Under the pieces are notes generated by a model. It worked only from the letters and a program-made list of their open reading frames with translations, was not told where the DNA came from and ran no database searches. A stretch of 64,000 nt of DNA. Source: Clostridium sp. AM33-3. Its GTDB lineage: Bacteria; Bacillota; Clostridia; Lachnospirales; Lachnospiraceae. The DNA lies in the NCBI RefSeq assembly GCF_003480315.1, contig NZ_QUIV01000015.1, positions 7,009 to 71,008 of the forward strand, read 5' to 3'. Shown here one piece after another: positions 36,200-45,249 of this stretch. The position numbers were made by a program, and so were the translations under genes. Position 1 is the stretch's first letter. Every line of letters starts with the position of its first letter.

Positions 36200-36844
36200 G
36201 TGGCTGATTTAAAAACTATCGCGAATATCCAGATTGGCGGTCCGAAATACCCGAGCAAAAAGCGGATCAATCTGTATCAGCGTGAATTTAAGAAACGCGT
36301 GATCGCGGCGCAGGTCGGAGCTTTTGCCGTATTTCTGGTTTTCTTATATGGCTTTGTCCAGGTGGGCATTGTCATGCCGCTTCAGGAGGTAGAGCGCGCG
36401 GAGCAGGACTATCAGCGCATGGAGCAGCAGCTGGCTGCCATGAAGCTGGCAAACAGCGTCATGCCGGAGGTGCAGGAGGCATATGCCCACTATGGCAGTG
36501 CCTGGCAGAATGAGAAGGAGCAGCAGATCCCGGACCGGCTGAAAATCACGGCGCTCATAAAGGAGCGGGTCTTCCCGCTCTGTAAATGTATTCCGGCCGT
36601 CTCGATCGTGGATGACCATGTGGAGTTTCTTTGCGGGCTGGAGCGCGGAAGCATGCTTCCGGAGCTGGTAAGACAGCTTGAGGCGGATGAGTCTGTCCGC
36701 TATGTGACGGCATCTCTGGAAGCATCGGATGATGTGAACGCTGCTGGTGTATTTAGCACGAAGCTGGCACTCAGTAAAAGGGTGGTGGCACATGTGACGG
36801 TTTACTTTAAAGTTCCTGGAGAGAGTGGGGAAGAAAACGGATGA
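36200..36844 (+). CDS. pilN: PilN-like pilus assembly membrane protein
   Basis: 214 residues with a cytoplasmic N-terminus containing INLYQREFKKR, the PilN motif that contacts PilM (INLLP-like), one span (about 36-56) and an extracytoplasmic coiled coil plus a small alpha/beta domain. The GTG start at 36200 follows AAGGAGG. The 3' end overlaps the PilO-like gene (ATGA). Confidence 0.8.
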   Translation: MADLKTIANIQIGGPKYPSKKRINLYQREFKKRVIAAQVGAFAVFLVFLYGFVQVGIVMPLQEVERAEQDYQRMEQQLAAMKLANSVMPEVQEAYAHYGSAWQNEKEQQIPDRLKITALIKERVFPLCKCIPAVSIVDDHVEFLCGLERGSMLPELVRQLEADESVRYVTASLEASDDVNAAGVFSTKLALSKRVVAHVTVYFKVPGESGEENG

Positions 36845-37536
36845 GATCCTTAATGCAATATGTACTGACAAGAACACAGAAGCTGGCTCTTGTGATCCTT
36901 GCGCTGCTGGTGCTGCTGGCCGGCTGGTATGTGGGAATTTACACGCCGATCCAGGACCGCATCCGGGCAGCTGATACAGCCGGGCTGGAGGATGAGATAG
37001 CCCTGGAGCAGATAAAAGCCTCCAAGATCAAGGCCATGCAGGCTGAGATTGACGAAAACCGGGCCTCCGGCGCGCCGGTCGTTCCTTCCTATAACAATTT
37101 CAAGCAAGAGCTGGAACAGCTCAATGAGGTATACGGCCGTGCCTATGAGTTTTCCTTTACCTTCTCGGAGCCGGAGGTGGATGGAACCGGTGTACGCCGC
37201 AACATTGCTGTGTACTGTGAGGCAGAAAATTACGATGCGGCAGCAGAGCTGATGCGTCAGATCCTGCAGGGACCGTACCGCAGCATGATCCATGACGTCA
37301 GCATAAACAGCATGGCAAGAGCACTTCCGAATCAGATGGCGGACCTTAAGAAAGGGCGTGTATCCCTTTCCTTCAATATGACCTACTATGAGACCACCGT
37401 AGGAGCGGACAGCCTGGAGGGATTGCCGGTCGAGGAGACACAGCAGGCACAGGCAGACGGACTTGCGAATTCGGATCTGTCAGATCTGCAGCGCTCTGAT
37501 CTGGAAACCGCTGCAGAGGCAGCACTTGGAGAATAA
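36841..37536 (+). CDS. pilO: PilO-like pilus assembly membrane protein
   Basis: 231 residues: a short cytoplasmic N-terminus, a single span (LALVILALLVLLAGWYVGIY), a coiled coil, and a ferredoxin-like domain as in PilO. The Gln/Asp-rich C-terminal tail after about residue 195 is probably disordered. The assignment is by topology, size and position after PilM/PilN. It is translationally coupled to the previous gene. Confidence 0.75.
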   Translation: MRSLMQYVLTRTQKLALVILALLVLLAGWYVGIYTPIQDRIRAADTAGLEDEIALEQIKASKIKAMQAEIDENRASGAPVVPSYNNFKQELEQLNEVYGRAYEFSFTFSEPEVDGTGVRRNIAVYCEAENYDAAAELMRQILQGPYRSMIHDVSINSMARALPNQMADLKKGRVSLSFNMTYYETTVGADSLEGLPVEETQQAQADGLANSDLSDLQRSDLETAAEAALGE

Positions 37537-37539
37537 AGC

Positions 37540-38331
37540 ATGAAGAGGGCAGGCAGACAATCTGGTGGGCAGCAAAAGCGCCGTCCACGTGTTTATACAG
37601 TGCTTGGCAGTGAAACAGGCGCAAGCCTGGTGGCCGCGATCCTGTTTTTTGTACTGTGCGGAGTCGGAGCATCGGTCATTCTGGCCTCTGCCTCTGCCTC
37701 TGCCGGGAAGATGCAGCGGGTTCCCGAAACAGACCAGAAGCGCTTTGCGGTGGAATCGGCAGCCGCGTTTTTGCGGGATGAGATGAAGGACAGCAAAAAT
37801 AAGATCACGATCACGGATGTAAAGGTAGAGGACAGCAGAGAAAATAAGCCAACAGCCTATCCGACCCTGACCTATCTGTATTCTGACAAAACGGCATTGG
37901 ATCCTGCCCGGAATATGATCGATGCCTGCGTGGTGGATCTGTACCGTACCCTGCAGCAGGATGAGGAAAACGCGCCGCAGCAGGAGAAAGCAGAAAAGGA
38001 TTTTCTGATGTCGGTCAGGAAAAAGGGCAGCACACAGTATTACGATCAGCTTGAGACACGGGTGAAGCTGACGATGGATTCGGACTATCATATCACAGCC
38101 GTTCTTTCTGATACACAGACAGCTGATGCGAAGAAAGAGGACCGCTGTGAGCGGAAGCTGACCATTCCGGCAAAGATAGAGACTGAGGAAACCGTGGAGG
38201 AAAAGGATTACGAAAGAACGGGACCGGATGGAGATGTGGAGGAGGAGTGGACGATCACGACCACGACCCGCGTTACGACCATCTGCTGGGAACGGGGCCT
38301 GATCGAGCGGACACATCCGGATGAGGACTAG
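37540..38331 (+). CDS. Putative minor pilin, PilX-like, with one N-terminal span
   Basis: 263 residues with a basic N-terminal 25 residues, then SETGASLVAAILFFVLCGVGASVILASASASA. This resembles PilX-type minor pilins (G^xSL) but lacks the class Glu5. The C-terminal region is a charged beta-rich domain ending in repeated Thr (TITTTTRVTT). It starts 4 bases after pilO. Processing by PilD is possible but not certain. A 41-bp tandem duplication covers its stop codon. Confidence 0.65.
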   Translation: MKRAGRQSGGQQKRRPRVYTVLGSETGASLVAAILFFVLCGVGASVILASASASAGKMQRVPETDQKRFAVESAAAFLRDEMKDSKNKITITDVKVEDSRENKPTAYPTLTYLYSDKTALDPARNMIDACVVDLYRTLQQDEENAPQQEKAEKDFLMSVRKKGSTQYYDQLETRVKLTMDSDYHITAVLSDTQTADAKKEDRCERKLTIPAKIETEETVEEKDYERTGPDGDVEEEWTITTTTRVTTICWERGLIERTHPDED

Positions 38332-38381
38332 CATCCGGAAAAATCGGGCGGACACATCCGGATGGAGACTGGCATCCGGAA
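38302..38381 (+). repeat. Imperfect tandem duplication, 41-bp period
   Basis: A 39-bp unit at 38302-38340 recurs at 38343-38381, with only a few changes over the core GCGGACACATCCGGATG. Copy 1 carries the stop codon of the PilX-like gene and an unused ATG; copy 2 lies just before the RBS of the next gene. Confidence 0.8.
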
Positions 38382-38398
38382 CACAGGAGGTGAAGCCG

Positions 38399-38824
38399 AT
38401 GCGGCAGCATTTATTCCGGATATATCGTGAAAAATTACAGTCCCGCAGGGCAGAAACCCTGGCGGAGCTCTTAGTTTCAGTACTGGTGATCGTTCTTGCG
38501 CTTACCATGTTTGCCTCGGCCCTCATGGCGGCGAGGAGGATGCTGGCAAATGGAGATCAGATCATAAACCGGTATTATGCCGGACGGAACCGGCTGGAGC
38601 TGGAGGAATCTGCGGATACAGATCCCGGCGCTTATAAAACGAAGGCCGACCTCATCTTCCGGCTGGAAGAAGGCGCAAATAATAAAGTGACCGGCTTCGC
38701 GCACAGGAATGGGACCATGAATGTGGGAGAGTATCCGGTCAGTCTGTATTCCGGCCAGGATCCGGACGATGCAGATGAGAAAACGCAGAAGACAGAAAGC
38801 GAGTATCGTTACAGCAGGCAGTAA
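38399..38824 (+). CDS. Minor pilin-like protein
   Basis: 141 residues with a prepilin-like N-terminus: basic leader, then RRAETLAELLVSVLVIVLALTMFASALMAARRM. Ala would be at the -1 position. AGGAGG at 38385-38390 with 8-base spacing fixes ATG 38399; an in-frame ATG at 38321 lies in the tandem duplication and inside the previous gene. The globular part is short and acidic. Likely a PilV/PilW-type tip or priming subunit. Confidence 0.72.
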   Translation: MRQHLFRIYREKLQSRRAETLAELLVSVLVIVLALTMFASALMAARRMLANGDQIINRYYAGRNRLELEESADTDPGAYKTKADLIFRLEEGANNKVTGFAHRNGTMNVGEYPVSLYSGQDPDDADEKTQKTESEYRYSRQ

Positions 38825-38850
38825 GAATAGGAAAATATGGAGCAGAACGC

Positions 38851-39501
38851 ATGAAAAGGCAGTGGTACCAGGCAGTGAAAAACAAAATAGCGCAGCGCTG
38901 TGTCCGCTCCCGGGCAGGTATGACCCTGACGGAGATGCTGGCGGCAGTGCTGATTCTTGCCATGTCTGCGGTGGCGGTTGCCGGCGGTGTTGCTGCGGTA
39001 AAAAATGCGTACCGCAAAACCACGGAAAAAGCCGAGGCGCAGCAGGTACTTGCCACCACGGTGGAGCTGATTACCGATGTTTTGTCCGAGGCGCAGCAGG
39101 TGAGGTCAGGCGGAGACTGCGGCCCTGAATTTTTCAGCGGCGAGACCGGAGACTGGATGCGCCTTTCTGTTATGCCATATCAGGCAGCCGGTGGAGCACA
39201 GGCTTCCAATGGAGCACAGGTCTCCAATGAAGACCAGATCTCCAATGAAGACCGGGCCGGCATCTGCAAAGAGTATCTGAGTGACGGCACAAAGGTGCCA
39301 CTTCTCTCGGATGGCGCCATGGGCGGACTGTTCTGTACAAGCTTTGATGTGGATCAATACCGGTATGCGGACAGCTGCTTTATACTGGAGGATATCAACG
39401 TCTATTACAAGCGCGATGTCGCAAATGCGGACTGTGAGCCGGCGGCACATCTGGACAAGCTGGTTGTGCGCGCGGTGAATCTGGAAGGACAGGATGAGTA
39501 A
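38851..39501 (+). CDS. Minor pilin-like protein with Gly-Met cleavage site
   Basis: 216 residues: a 23-residue basic leader, site SRAG^MTLTEMLAAVLILAMSAVAVAGGVAAV with Glu5, then a globular part containing three hexapeptide repeats (ASNGAQ, VSNEDQ, ISNEDR at 39202-39255). Four or more cysteines in the C-terminal half may form disulfides. PilW/PilJ-like role inferred from position. Its stop overlaps the possible upstream ATG (39494) of the giant pilin gene. Confidence 0.78.
   Translation: MKRQWYQAVKNKIAQRCVRSRAGMTLTEMLAAVLILAMSAVAVAGGVAAVKNAYRKTTEKAEAQQVLATTVELITDVLSEAQQVRSGGDCGPEFFSGETGDWMRLSVMPYQAAGGAQASNGAQVSNEDQISNEDRAGICKEYLSDGTKVPLLSDGAMGGLFCTSFDVDQYRYADSCFILEDINVYYKRDVANADCEPAAHLDKLVVRAVNLEGQDE
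39202..39255 (+). repeat. Three tandem 18-bp repeats inside the minor pilin gene
   Basis: Units at 39202-39219, 39220-39237 and 39238-39255 share TCCAATG and keep the frame, giving the hexapeptide x-S-N-(G/E)-(A/D)-(Q/R). Copy number could vary by slippage. Confidence 0.75.
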
Positions 39502-39526
39502 AAATGCTTTCCCGGAGGAGAAAGAG

Positions 39527-42500
39527 ATGGAATACAGATCATATACAAAAAAACTCAGGAACGGAGCGTTTACACTGGCGGAATTTCTGGTGGTCATTGC
39601 AATCACCTTGATTCTTGCCGGTGTTTCTTTTGTTGCGGCGATCCGCTATCAGAGCAGTCTGCGGCGCATGGAGATGGACCGCACCGCGAAGGAAATTTTC
39701 CTGACAGCCCAGAATAATCTGAGCCTGGCAAAATCCGGCGGAGTCATGGAACGCCTTCTGCATCAGTATGGTGAGAACGACACAAACGGTACTTCGGAAA
39801 CGGAATCAAATGCTTTCACGGACAAGATCGGGATTGCGCTGACTGCAATTACCGGAAGCACCGGAGCAGATGCAGCTGATCTGTACTGTATTTTGTATCA
39901 GCCGGGCGAAGGCGCAGGCAATACAACGGAAGGGATCCGGGAGCGTCTGCTTCCCTTTGGATCTATTGATGAGACAGTCCGCACGGACGGCAGCTATCTG
40001 ATCGTCTATGCGCCTGGGACAGGAGCTGTCCGGGAAGTATGGTACTCTGACTGCTATATCTTTCAGGGAACCGCAGCGGAATTTTCAGAGCTGTCCGGGC
40101 TTACAGGAGATCCCAAGAAACGTGAGAGGTTTTATGGGGAAGTAGTCGGATATTATGCAGGAGCCTCTCTGACTGAGCCGGAAAAGAAAGATCCGGAGCA
40201 GGTGGAAATGAAGGTTACCGTTCATAATGAAGAAGTTTTATATGTGGAAGTAGAGATTCCGTCAGGTGCGAACGAATTAAAGCTGTGGGTCGAGGGTGCG
40301 GCGAGCGGAGCAAAGGGCTGGATCAATTTAAACAGCTTTACGCAGGATGAGCGTGTACTGACGAAGGGAGCCGGCAGTGTCTGTGATGTGATCCTGGATG
40401 ATATTTCCATTCAGGGCGCGCGCTTTGCGGATTTGAGAGGTGATATGAGATCGGATCATGGAGGAAATAACATTGCCCTGATCCCGGGAGAGGATATTTA
40501 CATTTATGCGGAAGCAGTGACCGAAAGCGGCAATACGGCAGCCAGTCCGGTGTGTCAGACAAACAGCCTGTTTCAGAAAGTCGCTAACGGCAAAATCGTG
40601 GTTTCCAATATCCGGCATCTGGAAAATCTGGACAGGCGGGTTTCGGATTTCCATCCGGCAGCAAATGAGCAGAAGCTGGGACTGAATTCTCCGGCAGAAC
40701 AGCCGGGCGCATATGTGGTATCGCAAAGCGAAGATATGTCCTGGCGGGATTATCGGAATGCCGTTGCGCGTGAAATTCACAGCAGCCATGCATCGGCAAT
40801 ACAGGAGCCGGACAGCATCCCGGTTTACTACAAAATATACAAGAAGCAGGGAGAGGTTCTGACAGAGGAGTGGACCGGGACGGCTCCGGGCTGTTATGCA
40901 CCGCTGGAGCCTGAATTTGATCTGGTCTATGAGGGAAATGGCAAAAAGATCAGTGAGCTTGTCGTGAATACACCGGGGGCAGGCGGCTGCTTTGGAACCG
41001 TATCGAAGAATCTGACGGTGACCGATTTAGAGCTGGTGCATCCGGTGATCACCGCAGCTGACAATGCCGGAGGGCTGGTCGGATGCGGAAGGAAGGAGAC
41101 AGATGCACCATCCCTTGAAATTTCCGTGGAAAATGTGCTGGTGCAGTATCCGGTGATCACCTCAAAGGGCGGCGGTACCGTATTGGAACCGGCAGATGCC
41201 GGAGCTTTGGTCGGAGCGTTCCGGGGAACAGCGCTGACTGTGAAATCTGTTATGGCGGCAAACACCTATCGTTCCGGAGTGACGGAGCCTTCTTCGGTAG
41301 ATCAGACCCGGCCGGACCAGGCCGAAGCATTTAAGATTGAGGCTAAAGCAGGAGCGGCAGGCGGCCTGATCGGCTCTGCCACCGGCAATGTGACCTTGTC
41401 AGGCTGTGCGGCATCGGTTTATGTGGAGGCGCAGTCCTTTGCCGGAGGACTCGCCGCAAAGGTGAATACACCGGACAATGGGGTTGCGCAGGTTCTGATC
41501 CAGAACTGCTATGTGGCCGGGCATACCGGAAACCAGGAATGCCTGACGGAGCTGTATCCGGGGACAGAGGGCTTCAACACGGCAAAGGGACGTTATAATA
41601 TTGTCTCCACCCGGGGGTTTGCCGGAGGACTTGCGGCAGTCCTGCCGGAAGGCAGCGCTGTGAAGCGAAGCTACGTGACAGCATCTGTCTGGTCCGGAGG
41701 AATGTATGCCCCGGACGAAGCAGACGTGACTGCTTTTGTAACAAAATACGGGAACATGAGCATGGATGATGGCGTAGCCGGAAAGAAAGCATCCGATTTT
41801 TCGTATTGCTATACCTCATCAGTGGTAAGCGGCGGAGAAAATGCCGGCACGGTAAAGGGAAAACAGATCCTGGAGTACTCAAATCCCGATCAGCTTGAGA
41901 ACTATTTTGCTGAGAATGCTTCCTTTAGGAAAAAGCAGGCATTCCCATATGACACAACACAGGAAAGCACCTACCCCATGCCGACCGTCCTCCAGCTGAT
42001 GCAGGAGGATCCGGAAACCAGCAGTGCCATCCGTAATGACACCGGTGAAGGCAGTATCCGCACCAGGCAGGTCTTTAAATTTGCGCGTGTGCATGTGGGA
42101 GACTGGTTCAAGGTTCAGGCACAGCCATCCGGAGAACTGAAAGTACATAATGGCAATGAGCTGTGGGTGGATTATGTGACAGACATGCCGGCAGGGACAG
42201 AACCGAAGTATCTGATTTTCTCTGTTTACGGGGAATCCAGCGGGCTTTCAACCTATGTTATTTTAAAAATCGGCGAAAACCCGGACGATTTCAAATATTA
42301 CGGAAACAGCAATCCATCGGAGATCCTGGAATTAAGAGAGAATCCGGATAACAGCGCCATCAAATGGAAATGGGATTATAAGGGTTCCGTTCCCGGAGGA
42401 GATCACCGCTTTGCCATCAGTAAAGCAGGGGCATCGCAGCTGCAGGTCCGTTTTTTACTGGACAGCAAGGAATTTCTGCAGATGGGCTATCAAAACCTGC

Positions 42501-43906
42501 GGAATGGTTTTTGGGCCGGTGAGGATGCAACGGTAACGGTCAGCGAAGCAAATGTGATCCCGGCTCCCTCTGATCCCGGCAGCATTACGGTAAACAGCTA
42601 TTTCGGGGAGCTTCACGAGCATACCGCAGAGGTTTTTAGTGCCAGACATCTGATCAATCTGAGCTTTTACAATAGGGAACAATTCCAGATTACGACCGTA
42701 GAGCAGACAGATAATATTCTCTGGAGGAAGGATGAGGATCCGGATGCTCCGGTTCTTGCGGAAACTGCGCCATATTGCGATGAGCTGGAAGAACGGTATC
42801 CGGGTGAGCCGGTTCAGGTTTTTCATGACTATGACAGTCAGGGCTATACCGAAGCCGGCAGCTTCAAGTGTATCGAGAATCCGGATCTTACATTATATAA
42901 TGGCAACCATCATACCATCGCGGGACTGAACATTGGAATCCAGAAGCATTATAAACAGCAATGGGGCAATGCATCCGCATTTATTTTATCCAACACGCAT
43001 CTGAAGGTTCAGGATCTGAAAATGAAGAATTTGCAGGTAAAGGGCAATGGAACTGCAGCTGGGATTTTGGCATTTGCAAAGGGAAATTCCGCAAAAGACA
43101 CCTATGTGCGTTTAGAGAATATACGCATTTACGGAGACGATATGTGTATCACCGCCACGAACGGTGACAATGGTGATGTTGGTGGTGCAGTAGCATCTGC
43201 GGATGTGGAAGAGCTGGAACTGGATCATGTGTATGTGTACGGAAAGAATGCCCTGATTAACAAAATATATGAATATAACGGAAAAACGGTCGGAGGCCTG
43301 ATCGGCCATGCCAGAATCGGAAAAAGCATGAAGATCCGGCAGTCTGTTTTTTCAGGATTTCTGGATGGCAGATATGTCAGTGATGCAACGGGAGGTCTGA
43401 TCGCTCACCTTGAGATTACCCATGGTCCGGACCGGAAGGCAGAAGCAGAGATCACAGAATGCTATGTTGCAGGCAGAAACCAGTCTTATGCCAGTGCTGC
43501 AGAAGCAGACCCGCTGACAGGCGGAGCAAGTATTACAGGCCAGCGGCCGGTGGGAGGTCTGGTAGGCTGGCTGCAGGGACCTGTGGCAATCTCCAACTCC
43601 TTCAGCACAGCGAGTATTTATGATATCGGAAAAGGCTGGAAAGGCGGAGTGGGAGGCCTGGTCGGTAAGGCTGATAAAGATTCAGATGTGCAGCTGACCG
43701 ATTGCTATTTTGCGGGAAAACTGCTTGGGGTATCCGAAAACAGTGACGGAAATCAGTCAGCGGGAACTCTGCCCGGAGCTTCCGATAACGACGGTCCTGT
43801 TATAACCTATCCATGTGACCCTGCTTTACAGGGCCGGACTTATCCATACAAGCTCTGGACCACCGAAAACGGCGTAAAGACCTATCGCGGTGACTGGATT
43901 CAGTAA
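39527..43906 (+). CDS. Giant type IV pilin-like adhesin with GLUG-type repeats
   Basis: 1,459 residues. The N-terminus is prepilin-like: basic leader, then GAFTLAEFLVVIAITLILAGVSFVAAI with Glu5 and Ala at -1. A long mostly beta C-terminal region follows. Repeats of the form (A/V)GGL(V/I/A)G occur near residues 514, 610, 639, 698, 1255, 1288, 1343 and 1375, the pattern of GLUG beta-solenoid motifs. Two related modules begin at RHLENL (about 361) and RHLINL (about 1038), each leading to YxGNxxxI and then GGL repeats. GGAGGAG at 39514-39520 favours ATG 39527 over ATG 39494. It is last in the pilus locus. Probably a tip-located adhesin; this is inferred. Confidence 0.85.
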   Translation: MEYRSYTKKLRNGAFTLAEFLVVIAITLILAGVSFVAAIRYQSSLRRMEMDRTAKEIFLTAQNNLSLAKSGGVMERLLHQYGENDTNGTSETESNAFTDKIGIALTAITGSTGADAADLYCILYQPGEGAGNTTEGIRERLLPFGSIDETVRTDGSYLIVYAPGTGAVREVWYSDCYIFQGTAAEFSELSGLTGDPKKRERFYGEVVGYYAGASLTEPEKKDPEQVEMKVTVHNEEVLYVEVEIPSGANELKLWVEGAASGAKGWINLNSFTQDERVLTKGAGSVCDVILDDISIQGARFADLRGDMRSDHGGNNIALIPGEDIYIYAEAVTESGNTAASPVCQTNSLFQKVANGKIVVSNIRHLENLDRRVSDFHPAANEQKLGLNSPAEQPGAYVVSQSEDMSWRDYRNAVAREIHSSHASAIQEPDSIPVYYKIYKKQGEVLTEEWTGTAPGCYAPLEPEFDLVYEGNGKKISELVVNTPGAGGCFGTVSKNLTVTDLELVHPVITAADNAGGLVGCGRKETDAPSLEISVENVLVQYPVITSKGGGTVLEPADAGALVGAFRGTALTVKSVMAANTYRSGVTEPSSVDQTRPDQAEAFKIEAKAGAAGGLIGSATGNVTLSGCAASVYVEAQSFAGGLAAKVNTPDNGVAQVLIQNCYVAGHTGNQECLTELYPGTEGFNTAKGRYNIVSTRGFAGGLAAVLPEGSAVKRSYVTASVWSGGMYAPDEADVTAFVTKYGNMSMDDGVAGKKASDFSYCYTSSVVSGGENAGTVKGKQILEYSNPDQLENYFAENASFRKKQAFPYDTTQESTYPMPTVLQLMQEDPETSSAIRNDTGEGSIRTRQVFKFARVHVGDWFKVQAQPSGELKVHNGNELWVDYVTDMPAGTEPKYLIFSVYGESSGLSTYVILKIGENPDDFKYYGNSNPSEILELRENPDNSAIKWKWDYKGSVPGGDHRFAISKAGASQLQVRFLLDSKEFLQMGYQNLRNGFWAGEDATVTVSEANVIPAPSDPGSITVNSYFGELHEHTAEVFSARHLINLSFYNREQFQITTVEQTDNILWRKDEDPDAPVLAETAPYCDELEERYPGEPVQVFHDYDSQGYTEAGSFKCIENPDLTLYNGNHHTIAGLNIGIQKHYKQQWGNASAFILSNTHLKVQDLKMKNLQVKGNGTAAGILAFAKGNSAKDTYVRLENIRIYGDDMCITATNGDNGDVGGAVASADVEELELDHVYVYGKNALINKIYEYNGKTVGGLIGHARIGKSMKIRQSVFSGFLDGRYVSDATGGLIAHLEITHGPDRKAEAEITECYVAGRNQSYASAAEADPLTGGASITGQRPVGGLVGWLQGPVAISNSFSTASIYDIGKGWKGGVGGLVGKADKDSDVQLTDCYFAGKLLGVSENSDGNQSAGTLPGASDNDGPVITYPCDPALQGRTYPYKLWTTENGVKTYRGDWIQ

Positions 43907-43925
43907 CCGGTAAGCGCAAAATGAA

Positions 43926-44012
43926 TGAAACAAAAAGAAACAAAAAGAAAAGCGTATGAAAATATGAAACATAAAAACGGGGAAGAGTGAACCGACTGCA
44001 TGGAAATGAAAC
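43926..44012 (+). promoter_or_regulatory. GAAAC repeat array upstream of pdxA-like gene (candidate enhancer)
   Basis: TGAAAC at 43926, 43965 and 44007 and AGAAAC at 43936 lie 98-184 bases upstream of the sigma-54 promoter at 44110. Spacings are 10, 29 and 42 bases, close to whole helical turns. The rest of 43907-44193 is A-rich and holds no gene. Confidence 0.55.
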
Positions 44013-44109
44013 AGACTGCAGGAAAAGAGAACGTCTGAAGTATGAAAAAAACGCGGTAAAAAGGTGCACAATACCTGCAAAAAGAAAAAAACAGCCGGAT
44101 GCGCCAGGT

Positions 44110-44125
44110 TGGCATATACCTTGCT
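44110..44125 (+). promoter_or_regulatory. Sigma-54 (-24/-12) promoter of the pdxA-like gene
   Basis: TGGCAT-N5-TTGCT (44110-44125), preceded by T and followed by TATTATA, fits TGGCAC-N5-TTGCW with one change. It lies 69 bases before ATG 44194. rpoN itself lies in this window. Confidence 0.8.
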
Positions 44126-44193
44126 TATTATATGGTCAGAACATAAATGCAAAAAAATATCAGTGCATTTAAGGAAAAAGGAGGGTATTTGAT

Positions 44194-45213
44194 ATGGCAA
44201 CAAAACCAGTGATTGGTGTGCTTCTTGGAGATGCTGCCGGTGTTGGTCCGGAGCTTGTGGCAAAGTGCGCAGTAGAAGGATTTTATGAGCAGTACTGTAA
44301 GCCGATCGTGATCGGAGATCTCCGGGTGCTGGAGCGTGCGCTTGAGGTGATCGGGGCAAAGGATAAGGTGAAGCTTCAGGTGATTTCCGATGCAGAAGAG
44401 GCAGACTGGGAGAAGGGTCTTCCGGTGCTGGATCAGAAAAATGTAGATCCGGAGGAGGTTCCGTTTGGAGTTAAGACTGTAGTAAGCGGTAAGGCATGTC
44501 TGGATATGCTGAAGCTTGGCGTGGAATTATGGCAGGCAGGCAAGATTGGCGGCTATGTCTTTGGGCCGTTAAATAAAGCCGGCATGCATGATGCAGGACT
44601 GACCCTGGAGAGTGAGCATCATTATCTTGCAAAGCTTCTGGGACACACAGATCCATTTGGCGAAATCAATGTGACCAACGGTCTTTACACGACCAGAACC
44701 ACGAGCCACATTCCGATTTCCCAGGTTAGCGCAGATCTGCGTGAAAATGACGGACTTCGCATTAAGCGGGCAATCCGTCTTTCCTATAAGACCCTGACTG
44801 GAGCAGGAATTGAAAATCCCAGGATCGGCGTTGCTGCGCTGAATCCGCATTGCGGTGAGAATGGGGACTGCGGACGCGAGGAAATTGATGTCATCCGTCC
44901 GGCTATCGAGTGGGCACAGAAGGAAGGCATCAATGCTACCGGTCCATATTCGTCTGATATCGTGTTCCACAAGGCACTGGTTAAGAAAGAGCTTGACGGC
45001 GTGGTTACCATGTACCACGATCAGGGCCAGATCGCGCTGAAGCTGATTGGTTTCGAGGGAGGTATTACCGTTGCAGGCGGCTTCCCAATCCCGATTGTTA
45101 CCTGCGGACATGGAACTGCTTATGACATTGCAGGAAAAGGTGTGGTGACAACGGCATCGTTTGAGAATGCTGTAAAACAGTGTGCTACCATGGCAGCTGT
45201 TGCAGCAAAATAA
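44194..45213 (+). CDS. PdxA-family 4-phospho-hydroxyacid dehydrogenase (catabolic PdxA2-like)
   Basis: A 339-residue NAD-dependent, metal-dependent decarboxylating dehydrogenase of the PdxA family. Metal-binding His residues are placed in TLESEHHYLAK, ALNPHCGENG and MYHDQGQIALK. PdxA makes pyridoxal precursors, but PdxA2 relatives oxidise D-threonate or D-erythronate 4-phosphate, and TphB uses a cyclic diol. Here a sigma-54 promoter and sugar-acid transport neighbours point to catabolism, not vitamin synthesis. AAGGAGG precedes ATG 44194. No DUF1537 kinase, the usual partner of PdxA2, is in the window. Substrate unknown. Confidence 0.85.
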   Translation: MATKPVIGVLLGDAAGVGPELVAKCAVEGFYEQYCKPIVIGDLRVLERALEVIGAKDKVKLQVISDAEEADWEKGLPVLDQKNVDPEEVPFGVKTVVSGKACLDMLKLGVELWQAGKIGGYVFGPLNKAGMHDAGLTLESEHHYLAKLLGHTDPFGEINVTNGLYTTRTTSHIPISQVSADLRENDGLRIKRAIRLSYKTLTGAGIENPRIGVAALNPHCGENGDCGREEIDVIRPAIEWAQKEGINATGPYSSDIVFHKALVKKELDGVVTMYHDQGQIALKLIGFEGGITVAGGFPIPIVTCGHGTAYDIAGKGVVTTASFENAVKQCATMAAVAAK

Positions 45214-45249
45214 CAAAGCCATCCGGTAAAATTTTGTATTGCATATAGG

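Noticed and set aside
37480..38526. 348-codon minus-strand ORF opposite the PilX-like gene
   Set aside because: It is antisense to well-supported pilus genes with their own RBSs. It is Arg/Cys/Leu-rich with no domain; long antisense frames are common in this codon style.
43987..44172. 61-codon ORF upstream of the pdxA-like gene
   Set aside because: It overlaps the GAAAC array and the sigma-54 promoter. Its composition is that of A-rich spacer DNA and it has no convincing RBS.
44194..45213. PdxA for vitamin B6 synthesis
   Set aside because: The gene is under a sigma-54 promoter with activator sites and is surrounded by sugar-acid transport and catabolic genes, with no other pdx gene. A catabolic paralogue is more likely, though not proven.
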